A stretch of 40,644 nucleotides of DNA from positions 1 to 40,644 of the forward strand of contig JAAYLR010000134.1 of NCBI GenBank assembly GCA_012521815.1, written 5' to 3'. Position numbers and translations under genes: made by a program. Below are positions 1 to 8,782 of this stretch, one piece after another. How positions within the stretch are numbered: the first letter of the stretch is position 1; each line of letters begins with the position of its first letter. This DNA is from Acidobacteriota bacterium. Its GTDB lineage: Bacteria > Acidobacteriota > Thermoanaerobaculia > Multivoradales > JAGPDF01. The notes beneath the pieces are model-generated. The model did no database searches. It saw only the letters and a list, made by a program, of their open reading frames with translations, and had not been told where the DNA came from.

Positions 1-47
1 AGCTCGTAGGCCGTCTTCATTCCGCGGGTCCGGTCGTTGCCGCTCAT
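1..47 (-). CDS. 5' end of a divergent hypothetical protein (truncated by window edge)
   Basis: Reading leftwards from ATG at 47, about 15 codons are visible (MSGNDRTRGMKTAYEL) before the window ends. A second possible start is the Met at residue 10. A TAGGAT box sits 8 nt before the ATG, which supports transcription in this direction. The MKTAYEL start resembles short hypothetical proteins I recall from acidobacteria and planctomycetes, but too little is present to assign a family or a function. Confidence 0.45.
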   Translation of the reverse strand, partial: MSGNDRTRGMKTAYE

Positions 48-55
48 GGCCACGG

Positions 56-61
56 ATCCTA
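56..61 (-). promoter_or_regulatory. -10 box (TAGGAT) for the leftward gene
   Basis: TAGGAT on the minus strand ends 8 nt before the ATG at 47, so transcription would begin within a base or two of the start codon. I see no ribosome-binding site or convincing -35. It belongs to the recurrent TANNNT-near-start pattern in this window. Confidence 0.4.
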
Positions 62-225
62 CCGTGCCGCGGTGCCATCCTGGCGCGTCCGGCGCGCCGA
101 AGTTGCCCGGCCCGGTGTCTCGCGCGCCGGGTGAAACGCCGGAGACCGGGGCGCCTTGCGGCACCGACTTTGCTATTCGTGGAGGGGGCGTCTCCGGGCG
201 CCCGGTTCGCGCGAGAGGAGGCTGG

Positions 226-1203
226 ATGATCGAGGCACACCAACTGACGCGCCGCTACGGCGACTTCACGGCCGTCGAGGGGATCTCCTTCGCGGTGCCG
301 ACCGGCGAGATCGTCGGGATGCTCGGCCCGAACGGCGCCGGCAAGACCACGACGATCCGGATGATGACCGGCTTCCTGCCCCCGTCCGCCGGCCGGGTGA
401 CGGTAGGGGGGCGCGACCTCTTCGCCGACCCGGTCGCCGTCAAGCGGGAGATCGGCTACCTGCCCGAGACGGTGGCGCTCTACCCCGAGATGCGGGTCGA
501 GGAGTACCTCGCCTACCGGGCCCGGCTCGAGGGGCTCGAGCGCGCCGCCGCCCGGCGGGCGATCGAGAGCGCGCTCGCCCGCTGCCTCGTCACGGACGTG
601 CGGCGGCAGGTGATCGGGACGCTCTCGAAGGGGTACCGGCAGCGGGTCGGCCTCGCGGCGGCGATCCTCCACGAGCCGAAGGTGCTGGTGCTCGACGAGC
701 CGACCGTGGGGCTCGACCCGAAGCAGATCGTGGCGATCCGCGAGCTGATCCGCGAGCTCGGCACCCGCCACACCCTGCTCCTCTCGACCCACATCCTCCC
801 GGAAGTGGAGCTCCTCTGCCGGCGGGTGGTGATCATCGACCGGGGCCGGATCGTCGCCGAAGGGAGCCCGGAGGAGCTCCGGGAGCGGTGGCTCGGCACC
901 TCGCTGGTGCGGGTCGGCTTCACCGGCGCCGCGGCCGGCGCCGGGGAGGCGCTCGCGGCGTTGCCGGGGGTGACCGGGGTGCGGGCGGCGGACGCGGCGA
1001 CCTACCGCCTCGACTGCGCGGCCGGCGCCGACCCCCGCCCCGATGCCTTCCGGCTCGCGGTCGAGCGGGGCTGGACACTGCAGGAGCTGACGCTCGAGAA
1101 GGCGTCGCTCGAAGACCTCTTCGTCCGCCTCACGACGCGCGAGGAGGGTGAGGAGACCGGGGAGGGGACGGCCGCCGAGGCGGCAGCGGAGGTGGTGTCG
1201 TGA
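226..1203 (+). CDS. ABC transporter ATP-binding protein (GldA-like)
   Basis: A 325-residue ATPase of an ABC-2 type exporter. The Walker A motif GPNGAGKTT is at residues 34-42. The Q-loop region, signature (LSKGYRQRVGLA), Walker B with catalytic Glu (VLVLDEPTVGLDP) and H-loop (STH) follow in normal order. A C-terminal region of about 90 residues is typical of the CcmA/GldA group. The ATG at 226 was chosen because GAGAGGAGG lies just upstream and the ABC domain starts at once; the frame is open further upstream, but that extension looks non-coding. The gene overlaps the next by 4 bases (GTGA), so ATPase, permease and GldG-like gene form one operon. The substrate is unknown, and GldAFG homologues occur in many non-gliding bacteria. 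Confidence 0.93.
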   Translation: MIEAHQLTRRYGDFTAVEGISFAVPTGEIVGMLGPNGAGKTTTIRMMTGFLPPSAGRVTVGGRDLFADPVAVKREIGYLPETVALYPEMRVEEYLAYRARLEGLERAAARRAIESALARCLVTDVRRQVIGTLSKGYRQRVGLAAAILHEPKVLVLDEPTVGLDPKQIVAIRELIRELGTRHTLLLSTHILPEVELLCRRVVIIDRGRIVAEGSPEELRERWLGTSLVRVGFTGAAAGAGEALAALPGVTGVRAADAATYRLDCAAGADPRPDAFRLAVERGWTLQELTLEKASLEDLFVRLTTREEGEETGEGTAAEAAAEVVS

Positions 1204-1940
1204 GAGGGTTCCTCGCCACGTTCGGACGCGAGCTGCGCGCCTACTTCTTCTCGCCGCTGGCCTACGTCGTCCTGACCTTCTTCCTGCTCGTCAACGGCTA
1301 CGTCTTCTGGCTGATCGTCAGCTACCTGAACGACCCGCGGGCGCAGGCCGGGGCGCCGCTCGAGCTCTTCTTCGGCCAGACGATCTTCTTCTGGCTGGTG
1401 CTGCTCTTCGTCGCCCCGGTGCTCACCATGCGCCTGCTCTCCGAGGAGCGGCGCAGCGGCACGATCGAGATGCTGATGACCGCGCCGGTCACCGAGACGC
1501 AGGTGGTGCTCGGCAAGTACGCCGCGGCGCTGGGCTACTACGCCTTCCTCTGGCTGCCGACGCTCGTCTACGTCTGGGTGGTGGCGCACTTCGGCTCGGT
1601 CGATCCGGGGCCCGTCCTGAGCGGCTACCTCGGGGTGCTCGGCATCGGCGCCCTCTTCCTCGCGGTCGGGCTCTTCGCCTCGAGCCTCACGAGGAACCAG
1701 ATCGTGGCGGCGATGGTCACCTTCGCCTTCCTCGTGGTCCTCTTCACCTTCGGGCTGCTGGAGAACCTGGTGGCGGGCGACCACTCCCGCACGCTCTTCG
1801 GCTACCTGAACCTCTGGCAGCACATGGACGAGTTCTCGAAGGGGATCGTCGATACCCGGCGGCTGGTCTACTACCTGTCGCTGACCGGCTTCTTCCTCTT
1901 CCTGTCGGGCCGCGCGCTCGCGGCGAAGCGGTGGAGGTGA
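1200..1940 (+). CDS. ABC-2 type permease (GldF-like)
   Basis: A 246-residue integral membrane protein. Hydrophobic segments lie near residues 15-40, 55-80, 105-130, 140-160, 170-190 and 220-240, the six-helix pattern of ABC-2 permeases. The sequence between helices 2 and 3 (RLLSEERRSGTIEMLMTAPV) is a hallmark of this family and of GldF-like proteins. It starts with GTG overlapping the TGA of the ATPase gene, so the two are translationally coupled, and it is followed after 3 bases by the GldG-like gene. It presumably forms the membrane channel of the transporter with the upstream ATPase. Substrate unknown. Confidence 0.92.
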   Translation: MRGFLATFGRELRAYFFSPLAYVVLTFFLLVNGYVFWLIVSYLNDPRAQAGAPLELFFGQTIFFWLVLLFVAPVLTMRLLSEERRSGTIEMLMTAPVTETQVVLGKYAAALGYYAFLWLPTLVYVWVVAHFGSVDPGPVLSGYLGVLGIGALFLAVGLFASSLTRNQIVAAMVTFAFLVVLFTFGLLENLVAGDHSRTLFGYLNLWQHMDEFSKGIVDTRRLVYYLSLTGFFLFLSGRALAAKRWR

Positions 1941-1943
1941 GTG

Positions 1944-3464
1944 ATGGCGCGACCCGAGATCCGGCGGCAGCTCCTCTCGACCTCCTCGCTCGGCGCCGGC
2001 GTCCTGCTGGTGGCGGCGCTCGTGGGGTTCGCGAACTACTTCGGCGCGAAGTACTACCACCGTTTCGACTGGACCCGCGACGAGATCTACAGCCTCTCGG
2101 AGAAGAGCCTCGGCGTGCTCGACGGGCTCGACCGCGACGTCGAGGTGGTGATCTTCATGCGTCCGGAGTCGCAGCTCTACGGCCCGGTGCGCGAGCTGCT
2201 CGCCCGCTACGAGGCGCGCACGCCCCGGGTGCGGGTGCGCGCGGTCGATCCGGAGAAGAACCTCGTCGCCGCCCAGCAGCTCGTCGACAAGTACCAGGTG
2301 CGCAACCTCAACGTCGTGGTCTTCGACAGCGGGGACGACCGGCGGGTGATCGAGGAGGCGGATCTGGCCGAGTACGACTACTCCGGGCTCCAGTTCGGCG
2401 CCGCGCCCGAGCTGACCGGCTTCCGGGGGGAGGAGCGGTTCACCGGCGCGCTGCTCGAGCTCGCCGAGGCGCGCAAGCCGCGGATCCTCTTCACCACCGG
2501 CCACGGGGAGCTGTCGCTCGACGACTACTCCGCCCGGGGCCTCTCCTCGGCGCAGGAGCTCCTCGGCCGGGAGAACCTCGACATGCAGCCGTGGGCGACG
2601 CTCGGGGCAAGCGAGGTGCCGGCGGGCACCGACCTCGTGGTGATCGCCGGGCCGACCTCCGGCTTCGTCGCGCCGGAGCTCGCGCTGCTTTCGAAATACC
2701 TCGACGCGGGCGGGCGGCTCCTCCTCCTCCTCGATCCGGCGCTCGGCGAGCGCGACGGGCTGATCGACCTCGGGCTCACCGACTGGCTGGCCGGCTACGG
2801 CGTGCGCCTGGGCGCGGACATCGTCGTCGACCCCGCCAACCCCCTGCCGTTCTTCGGTGCCGAGACGATCTTCGTGCAGGCCACCGGGGAGCATCCGGTC
2901 GTGCGTTCGCTCGCCCAGGCCAGGGTGCCGGTGATCCTGCCGCTCGCCCGCTCGGTCGGCGCCGAGGAGGCGGCCGCCGGGGTCGAGGTGACGACGCTGC
3001 TCGCGACCTCCGCCGAGGGGTGGGGGGAGCGTGATCTCGCCCGTCTCGACGCGGTCGAACGCGGCCCCGGCGACCTTCCGGGGCCCGTACCGGTCGCGGT
3101 CGCCGTCGCGACGGCGAAGAAGGGGACGCCGCACGCGGCAGACGATCTCCTTACTCCGGACGGCGAGGCGGAAGCCGGCACTGCCGAGGATGGCGCCGGC
3201 TGGCGCCTCGTCGTCATCGGCGATTCGGACTTCGCGACGAACGGCCATCTGGCGAGCGTCGGCAACCCGACGCTGCTGGCCAACGCGATGAACTGGCTCG
3301 TGGAGCGCCCGCAGCTGCTCGGCATCGGACCGAAGCGTCCGGAGCAGGTGCGGCTTTCGCTCACCACCGGTCAGCTCCGGGCGGTGACTCTCTGGGTCCT
3401 TCTCGGCCTTCCCGGGCTCGCCGTGGCCGCCGGGGTCTGGATGCACTTCCGCCGCCGGCGTTGA
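1944..3464 (+). CDS. GldG-like ABC transporter auxiliary protein
   Basis: A 506-residue membrane-anchored protein. A hydrophobic segment near residues 12-30 is followed by the GldG family start (DWTRDEIYSLSEKS). A large extracytoplasmic region ends in a second helix near residues 480-500 and a basic tail. This is the usual layout of the 'ABC-type uncharacterized transport system' (GldG) family, which sits on the outer side of the membrane with the GldA/F transporter. ATG 1944 was preferred to the adjacent GTG 1941 because GGAGG at 1933-1937 is better spaced for it. A Gln/Glu/Ala-rich linker lies around residues 400-420. A strong hairpin follows the stop, so the ABC operon probably ends here. 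Confidence 0.88.
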   Translation: MARPEIRRQLLSTSSLGAGVLLVAALVGFANYFGAKYYHRFDWTRDEIYSLSEKSLGVLDGLDRDVEVVIFMRPESQLYGPVRELLARYEARTPRVRVRAVDPEKNLVAAQQLVDKYQVRNLNVVVFDSGDDRRVIEEADLAEYDYSGLQFGAAPELTGFRGEERFTGALLELAEARKPRILFTTGHGELSLDDYSARGLSSAQELLGRENLDMQPWATLGASEVPAGTDLVVIAGPTSGFVAPELALLSKYLDAGGRLLLLLDPALGERDGLIDLGLTDWLAGYGVRLGADIVVDPANPLPFFGAETIFVQATGEHPVVRSLAQARVPVILPLARSVGAEEAAAGVEVTTLLATSAEGWGERDLARLDAVERGPGDLPGPVPVAVAVATAKKGTPHAADDLLTPDGEAEAGTAEDGAGWRLVVIGDSDFATNGHLASVGNPTLLANAMNWLVERPQLLGIGPKRPEQVRLSLTTGQLRAVTLWVLLGLPGLAVAAGVWMHFRRRR

Positions 3465-3479
3465 TCGGCCGCGCGTGAT

Positions 3480-3506
3480 CGCGCCGCGGGGCCGGCCCGC
3501 GGCGCG
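3480..3506 (+). terminator. GC-rich hairpin after the gldG-like gene
   Basis: A perfect 11-bp stem (3480-3490 pairing with 3496-3506) with a 5-nt GCCGG loop, 15 bases after the stop codon. There is no long T run, but GC-rich hairpins of this kind are the usual terminator form in such genomes. Confidence 0.6.
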
Positions 3507-3523
3507 CCTCGCGACGGTTCTCC

Positions 3524-3529
3524 TATAAT
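3524..3529 (+). promoter_or_regulatory. -10 box (TATAAT) for the OPT transporter
   Basis: A perfect TATAAT lies 45 nt before the OPT start codon and just after the upstream hairpin. No TTGACA-like -35 is visible; the -35 position falls inside the hairpin. It indicates that the OPT gene has its own promoter. Confidence 0.6.
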
Positions 3530-3573
3530 CGGCGCATCGTTCAGCCATCCATCAACCTGACCCCGGGGCGAAC

Positions 3574-5565
3574 ATGTCACGACAAGAAGAGCAGCAGAAG
3601 AGGATCGGTCTGCCCGACAACGCCTACCGCGAGCTGAAGCCCGGCGAGGAGTACCAGCCGGTCATGTCGCCTCATCAGGCGGTTCCCGAGGTGAGTCCCT
3701 ACTCGGTGACCTGGGGCCTGATCATGGCCGCGGTCTTCTCGGCCGCGGCCGCCTATCTGGGGTTGAAGATCGGCCAGGTGTTCGAGGCCGCCATCCCGAT
3801 CGCGATCATCGCCATCGGCCTCTCGACCGTCAGCAAGCGGAAGAACGCGCTCGGCGAGAACATCATCATCCAGTCGATCGGCGCCAGCTCGGGGGTGATC
3901 GTGGCGGGAGCGATCTTCACCCTCCCGGCCCTCTACATCCTCAACCTCGAGGCGGAGTTCTACCAGGTCTTCCTCGCCTCGCTGCTCGGCGGTGCGCTCG
4001 GGATCCTCTTCCTCATCCCGTTCCGGAAGTACTTCGTGCAGGAGATGCACGGGAAGCTCCCCTTCCCCGAGGCCACCGCCACCACCGAGGTGCTGATCTC
4101 GGGGGAGAAGGGGGGCAGCCAGGCGCAGATGCTGCTCGTCAGCGGGCTCGTCGGCGGGCTCTACGACTTCGTCATCGCCACCTTCGGCTGGTGGAGCGAG
4201 GTCTTCACCACCCGGGTCTTCGCCTTCGGCGAGCGGCTGGCGAACCAGGCGAAGATGGTGTTCAAGATCAACGTCGGCGCCGCCGTGATCGGCCTCGGCT
4301 ACATCATCGGGCTCAAGTACGCGGCGATCATCTGCGCCGGCTCGTTCGTCGGCTGGTTCGTCCTGATCCCGTTCCTGAACTACTTCGCCGAGGGGATGGC
4401 CACGCCGGTCGGCTCCAACATCACGGCGGTGATCGGCGCGATGAGCGCCGAGGAGATCTTCACCCACTACATCCGCCCCGTCGGGATCGGCGGGATCGCG
4501 ATGGCGGGGATCATCGGCATTATCCGGTCGTGGGGCGTCATCCGGCAGGCGGTGGCGCTGGCGGTCTCGGAGACCACCGGACGCAAGGGCGGGGCGAGCC
4601 GGGAGGAGCTGCGCACCCGCCGCGATCTGCCGATGAAGATCATCGGCGTGGGGTTGCTCGCCGTCGCCCTGCTCATCTTCGTCTTCTTCCAGTTCGGGGT
4701 CGTCCACAACCTCACCCACGCCCTGGTGGGGCTGGTCATCGTGATGGTCATCGCCTTCCTCTTCACCACGGTGGCGGCGAACGCGATCGCGATCGTCGGC
4801 ACCAACCCCGTCTCGGGCATGACCCTGATGACGCTCATCATCGCCTCCCTCATCATGGTTTCGGTCGGGCTCAAGGGGGAGACCGGGATGATCGCCGCGC
4901 TGGTGATCGGCGGCGTGGTCTGTACCGCGCTCTCGATGGCCGGGGGGTTCATCACCGATCTGAAGATCGGCTACTGGCTCGGTTCGTCGCCGTACAAGCA
5001 GGAGTCGTGGAAGTTCCTGGGGACGCTCGTCGCCGCCGCCACGGTGGGCGGGGTCATCCTCCTCCTCAACAAGGCGTACGGCTTCACGGGCGAGAGCGCG
5101 ATGGTGGCGCCGCAGGCGAACGCGATGGCGGCGGTCATCGAACCGATGATGAGCGGCAAGCCGGCCCCCTGGCTCCTCTACGGGGCGGGCGCGATGCTCT
5201 CGCTGATCCTCACCATGATCGGCGTGCCGGCACTCGCCTTCGCGCTCGGGATGTTCATCCCCCTGCAGCTGAACACCCCGCTGCTGATCGGTGGCATCGT
5301 GGCGCATCTCGTCGCCACCCGCAGCCATGACGAGAAGCTCAACCAGGCGCGCCGCGAGCGGGGCACGCTGATCGCCTCGGGGTTCATCGCCGGCGGGGCG
5401 CTCATGGGGGTGGTCAGCGCCATCCTCCGGCTGCTCGAGATCAACTACGTCGACGAGAGCTGGGTCGACTCCAACCCGTCGCAGCTCCTGGCGTTCGGGA
5501 TGATGCTGCTGCTCTGCGGCTTCATCTTCTGGCAGTCGCTCCGGGCCCGGCCCGAATCGGAGTAA
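3574..5565 (+). CDS. OPT-family oligopeptide transporter
   Basis: A 663-residue polytopic membrane protein with about 14-16 hydrophobic segments, normal for prokaryotic OPT transporters, which take up peptides (and in some subfamilies metal chelates) by proton coupling. The N-terminus (YQPVMSPHQAVPEVSPYS) followed by a long first helix ending YLGLKIGQVF is characteristic. Further family-like blocks are GKLPFPEATATTE near residue 160 and GTNPVSGMT near residue 410. The start ATG follows a 45-nt leader; the purine-poor region just upstream carries only a weak ribosome-binding site. Strong hairpins on both sides and its own -10 box mark it as an independent unit sitting between GldG-like and DUF4340 genes. 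Confidence 0.93.
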   Translation: MSRQEEQQKRIGLPDNAYRELKPGEEYQPVMSPHQAVPEVSPYSVTWGLIMAAVFSAAAAYLGLKIGQVFEAAIPIAIIAIGLSTVSKRKNALGENIIIQSIGASSGVIVAGAIFTLPALYILNLEAEFYQVFLASLLGGALGILFLIPFRKYFVQEMHGKLPFPEATATTEVLISGEKGGSQAQMLLVSGLVGGLYDFVIATFGWWSEVFTTRVFAFGERLANQAKMVFKINVGAAVIGLGYIIGLKYAAIICAGSFVGWFVLIPFLNYFAEGMATPVGSNITAVIGAMSAEEIFTHYIRPVGIGGIAMAGIIGIIRSWGVIRQAVALAVSETTGRKGGASREELRTRRDLPMKIIGVGLLAVALLIFVFFQFGVVHNLTHALVGLVIVMVIAFLFTTVAANAIAIVGTNPVSGMTLMTLIIASLIMVSVGLKGETGMIAALVIGGVVCTALSMAGGFITDLKIGYWLGSSPYKQESWKFLGTLVAAATVGGVILLLNKAYGFTGESAMVAPQANAMAAVIEPMMSGKPAPWLLYGAGAMLSLILTMIGVPALAFALGMFIPLQLNTPLLIGGIVAHLVATRSHDEKLNQARRERGTLIASGFIAGGALMGVVSAILRLLEINYVDESWVDSNPSQLLAFGMMLLLCGFIFWQSLRARPESE

Positions 5566-5585
5566 TCGCGGGTCCGGTCGCGCTT

Positions 5586-5624
5586 CCGGGACGGGCCCGC
5601 CCCCTCGGGGCGGGAACGTCCCGG
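5586..5624 (+). terminator. Long hairpin after the OPT gene
   Basis: The outer stem CCGGGACG/CGTCCCGG (5586-5593 with 5617-5624) continues through a 2x2 internal loop into CCCGCCCC/GGGGCGGG (5596-5603 with 5607-5614) with a 3-nt loop. That gives 16 base pairs starting about 20 bases after the stop codon. It lies only 23 nt before the next start codon, so it could also act as an attenuator for the DUF4340 gene. Confidence 0.65.
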
Positions 5625-5646
5625 GGTGTCTCATAAGGGAGGAGCC

Positions 5647-7023
5647 ATGCGTCCACGAACTCTTCTCGTCCTCCTCGCCCTGGTCGTCGGGATCGGGGCG
5701 TTCGTCTACTTCTACGAGCGGGAGCTGCCGTCGAGCGACGAGCGGGCCGAGCGGGCGAAACGGGTGCTGCCGGGGCTCGCGGCCGAGGCGGTGACCGGGA
5801 TCGAGATCGAAGGGTCAACCGGGCGGCTGCGGCTCGAGCGGGAAGCGGCGCCGGCGGGGGAGGCCGATACCCTGTCCGGCTGGCGGCTCGTCGAACCGCT
5901 CGTGGCGCGGGCGGACAGGGCGCTCGTCGAGGAGCTGCTCACGACGCTCACCGGGCTCACCCGGGAGCGGACGCTCACCGGGGTCGAGCCCGCGGAGGTG
6001 GGGCTCGACGCTCCCCGCTTCCGCCTGCGCCTCACGACGCCGGCGGGGGAGCGGGTGCTCGCGGTCGGCGCCGCGGTGCCGGTGAGCGGCGACGTGGTCG
6101 TGGCCGAGGGAGAGCAGGGGATACCGCTGGTCGCCCCGGCGGCGTTCGTCGCCGACCTCGAGCGGCCGGCGGCGCAGTGGCGGGCCCGCGATCTCTTCCC
6201 CGGCCGGCGCGAGGCGATCTCACGCCTGGAGGTGAGCGGGCCGGCGGGGCGCACGGAGCTCGAACGGGACGGCGAGGCGTGGCGGCTCGTCGCGCCCGTC
6301 GCCGACCGCGCCGACCGGGACCTCGTGGGCGGGCTCCTCGCCGACCTCACCGGCCTGCGGGCCGAGGCGTTTCTCGACGACGAGGCGGCGAACGAGGTGC
6401 GCCTGAACGGAGAGATCGTTGCTCACCTCGATGGCCGCGAGGAACCGTTTCCGGTCGTGGTGGCCGACGCGGCGGCGGAGTCCGGGCGCCTGCGGGCGCG
6501 GGTCGCGGGGGAGTGGGTGGAGCTCGCCACCGCGAACCTCGCCGCGGCGGTGGCGCGCGCCCCCGGCGCGTGGCGCTCCCGCGCCTGGTCGGCGTTCGAC
6601 AGCTGGCAGGTGGACGCGGTGACGATCGCCGATGCGGCCGGTGCGACCCGGCTCGTGCGTCACGACGGACAGTGGCAGCGTGATGGGGAGGCGGCCGACT
6701 ACGGGAGCGCCGGCGATCTCCTCTACCAGCTGGCCGGAGTGCGCGCCGAGCGGCTCGCCGAGAGCGGCGAGGAGGCGGCGCTCACCGCCGGGGAGCCGGT
6801 GCTCACCTTCGAGATCACCGGCCCCGGGGGCGCGACCGAACGGCTGCTCCTCTACCCGGAGCGCGACGGGTTGCGGCCGGCCCGCACCGAGGGGCGTGCG
6901 GCGGTGCTCCTGCTGCCGGCGGCTGCGGTCGCCGATCTCGAAGCGAAGGTCACGGCAGTGCGCACGGCGCCGGTCGCGAACCCGGTCGCGCCGGCGCCCG
7001 CCGAGAATCCTTCTGAACCGTGA
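5647..7023 (+). CDS. DUF4340 domain-containing membrane-anchored protein
   Basis: A 458-residue protein with an N-terminal signal anchor (residues 5-20, LLVLLALVVGIGAFVYF). About three successive copies follow of the DUF4340 module, recognised by the pattern W-R-L..P..ADR..V..LL..L..L.A, with starts near residues 80, 210 and 330. DUF4340 proteins are commonly encoded directly after GldG-like genes, which suggests a role with that transporter at the outer face of the membrane; the biochemical role is unknown. ATG 5647 was chosen over an in-frame GTG at 5626 because GGGAGGAG precedes it and the GTG overlaps the hairpin. It ends 9 bases from the convergent mutase gene. The tail is Pro/Ala-rich. 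Confidence 0.8.
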   Translation: MRPRTLLVLLALVVGIGAFVYFYERELPSSDERAERAKRVLPGLAAEAVTGIEIEGSTGRLRLEREAAPAGEADTLSGWRLVEPLVARADRALVEELLTTLTGLTRERTLTGVEPAEVGLDAPRFRLRLTTPAGERVLAVGAAVPVSGDVVVAEGEQGIPLVAPAAFVADLERPAAQWRARDLFPGRREAISRLEVSGPAGRTELERDGEAWRLVAPVADRADRDLVGGLLADLTGLRAEAFLDDEAANEVRLNGEIVAHLDGREEPFPVVVADAAAESGRLRARVAGEWVELATANLAAAVARAPGAWRSRAWSAFDSWQVDAVTIADAAGATRLVRHDGQWQRDGEAADYGSAGDLLYQLAGVRAERLAESGEEAALTAGEPVLTFEITGPGGATERLLLYPERDGLRPARTEGRAAVLLLPAAAVADLEAKVTAVRTAPVANPVAPAPAENPSEP

Positions 7024-7032
7024 GGGCGCCGC

Positions 7033-8637
7033 TCAGGAGAGCGTGCTGTCGCGGTGCTCGCCGAACACCTCGCGGAGCGTGTCGGCGATCTCGCCGAGGG
7101 TGAGCTCGGCGCGCACGCAGTCGAGGATCGGCGGCATCAGCTGCCGCTCCTCGGCCGCCGCCTCGCGCAGCGCGGCGCGGGCGGCCCTGGCCCGCTCGGC
7201 GTCGCGCGCCTCGCGCATCGCCCGGACCCGGGCCGCCTGCTCCTCCTCGGCGCGCGGATCGATCCGCAGCGTCTCGGGGACCGGCTCGTGGTCGGTGCCG
7301 AAGCAGTTGACGCCGACCACCTTGCGATCCCCGGCCTCCACCGCCCGCTGCCAGGCGTAGGCCGCCTCGGCGATCTCCTTCTGCACGAACCCCTTCTCGA
7401 CGGCGGCGAGCGCGCCGCCCATCTCGTCGATGCGGCGGATGTACTCCCGCGCCCCGGCGACGATCTGGTCGGTCAGCGACTCGACGAGCCAGGAGCCGCC
7501 GAGCGGATCGGCCACGTCGGCGGCGCCGCTCTCGTGGGCGACGATCTGCTGGGTGCGCACCGCGACCGTGACCGCCTCCTCGGTGGGCAGGCCGAGCGCC
7601 TCGTCGCGCGAGTTCGTGTGCAGCGACTGGGTGCCGCCGCAGGCGGCGGCGAACGCCTGGAGCGCCACGCGCACGACGTTGTTCTCGGGCTGCTGCGCGG
7701 TGAGCGTGGAGCCGGCGGTCTGGGTGTGGAAGCGCAGCCAGCAGGAGCGCTCGTCCTGCGGCGCGAACCGCTCCCGGACGAGCTCGGCCCAGAGGCGGCG
7801 GGCGGCGCGGAACTTCGCGACCTCCTCGAAGAAGTGGTTGTGGGCGTTGAAGAAGAACGAGAGCCGCGCCGCGAAGTGGTCGATGTCGAGACCGCGCGCG
7901 AGCACCTGCTCGACGTAGGCGAGGCCGTTGGCGAGGGTGAAGGCGACCTCCTGCACCGCGGTGGAGCCGGCCTCGCGGATGTGGTAGCCGGAGATCGAGA
8001 TCGGGTTCCAGCGCGGCACCTCGCGGGCGCAGAAGTCGATGATGTCGGCCACCAGCCGCAGCGACGGGCGCGGCGGGTAGATGTAGGTGCCGCGCGCCGC
8101 GTACTCCTTGAGGATGTCGTTCTGCACCGTGCCGCCGACCTTCGTCCAGGCGACCCCCTGCTCCTCGGCCACCGCCAGGTAGAGGGCGAGCAGGGTGGCC
8201 GCGGTGGCGTTGATCGTCATCGAGGTGGTGACGCGGTCGAGCGGGATCCCGTCGAAGAGCCGGCGCATGTCGTGGATCGAGTCGATCGCGACGCCCACGC
8301 GCCCGACCTCCCCCCGGGCCATCGGGTGATCGGAGTCGAAGCCGATCTGGGTCGGCAGGTCGAAGGCCACCGAGAGGCCGGTGGTGCCGCTCGCGAGCAG
8401 GTGGCGGTAGCGCTGGTTCGACTCCTCGGCGCTCGCGTAGCCGGCGTACTGGCGCATCGTCCAGAGGCGGCTGCGGTACATGTCGGGGTAGAGGCCCCGG
8501 CTGAAGGGAAACGCGCCCGGCAGCTCGGCCGCGGCGTCGGCGGGCAGGTCGGCGGGCGTGTAGGTCGGCTTGAGTTCGAGGCCGGACGGCGTGGTGCGGC
8601 CGGGGGCGGGCTTGGCGGACGGATCGGAAGCGCTCAT
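7033..8637 (-). CDS. Methylmalonyl-CoA mutase-type acyl-CoA mutase, large (catalytic) subunit
   Basis: A 534-residue adenosylcobalamin-dependent mutase catalytic domain. The B12-binding domain that some homologues carry at the C-terminus is absent and must be a separate subunit outside this window. The residues that define substrate choice in Propionibacterium methylmalonyl-CoA mutase (Tyr89, Arg207, His244) align without gaps to Y64 (MRQYAG), R182 (ARGTYIYPP) and H219 ([10 protein letters not shown]). Isobutyryl-CoA mutases instead have Phe and Gln at the first two. Methylmalonyl-CoA or a similar carboxylated acyl-CoA is therefore the likely substrate. The TATAAT at 8644-8649 leaves room only for a leaderless start at the ATG 8637; the open frame upstream to 8931 is ignored because it runs through the promoter region. 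Confidence 0.92.
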   Translation of the reverse strand: MSASDPSAKPAPGRTTPSGLELKPTYTPADLPADAAAELPGAFPFSRGLYPDMYRSRLWTMRQYAGYASAEESNQRYRHLLASGTTGLSVAFDLPTQIGFDSDHPMARGEVGRVGVAIDSIHDMRRLFDGIPLDRVTTSMTINATAATLLALYLAVAEEQGVAWTKVGGTVQNDILKEYAARGTYIYPPRPSLRLVADIIDFCAREVPRWNPISISGYHIREAGSTAVQEVAFTLANGLAYVEQVLARGLDIDHFAARLSFFFNAHNHFFEEVAKFRAARRLWAELVRERFAPQDERSCWLRFHTQTAGSTLTAQQPENNVVRVALQAFAAACGGTQSLHTNSRDEALGLPTEEAVTVAVRTQQIVAHESGAADVADPLGGSWLVESLTDQIVAGAREYIRRIDEMGGALAAVEKGFVQKEIAEAAYAWQRAVEAGDRKVVGVNCFGTDHEPVPETLRIDPRAEEEQAARVRAMREARDAERARAARAALREAAAEERQLMPPILDCVRAELTLGEIADTLREVFGEHRDSTLS

Positions 8638-8643
8638 GACCGG

Positions 8644-8649
8644 ATTATA
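8644..8649 (-). promoter_or_regulatory. -10 box (TATAAT), leaderless mutase promoter
   Basis: A perfect TATAAT on the minus strand ends exactly 6 nt before the mutase ATG, placing the expected transcription start on the A of the start codon. There is no ribosome-binding site. The -35 region is not recognisable. Confidence 0.65.
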
Positions 8650-8729
8650 GAAAGCGCCGTGCCGGGCTCTCCCGCCCGTCGGGGCAGGGCCGGGCGAGTC
8701 CCACCCATGGTGCCGCTGGGTCAATCCCA

Positions 8730-8745
8730 CCACTAGATATGGTGG
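8730..8745. promoter_or_regulatory. Candidate NrdR box upstream of nrdJ
   Basis: The 16-mer CCACTAGATATGGTGG matches the NrdR-box consensus acaCwAtATaTwGtgt at 12 of 16 positions, including the CwA..ATaT.G core. It lies just upstream of the -35 hexamer. NrdR boxes usually occur in pairs about three helical turns apart. A weaker palindrome, CACCCATGGTG (8702-8712), is centred about 30 bp upstream and could be the partner. NrdR represses ribonucleotide reductase genes when nucleotide pools are high; the nrdR gene is not in the window. Confidence 0.65.
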
Positions 8746-8753
8746 CGAGACGC

Positions 8754-8782
8754 TTGACACGCTCCGAACCGTGGCGTACTTT
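8754..8782 (+). promoter_or_regulatory. Sigma-70 type promoter for nrdJ
   Basis: TTGACA (8754-8759), a 17-bp spacer and TACTTT (8777-8782). The start would be near 8789, giving a leader of about 80 nt before the ATG at 8868. A perfect -35 with a canonical spacer is the best promoter in the window. Confidence 0.75.

Noticed and set aside
37-225. N-terminal extension of the ABC ATPase from 37
   Set aside because: The extension has low-complexity sequence without homology pattern, while ATG 226 has a strong ribosome-binding site and begins the ABC domain.
1002-3548. Very long minus-strand open frames (848 aa here; similarly 3577-5634, 8733-11543, 11838-14831 and others) opposite real genes
   Set aside because: They are Arg/Gly/His/Glu-rich, lack any domain and arise from strong GC bias at third codon positions opposite genes with clear families.
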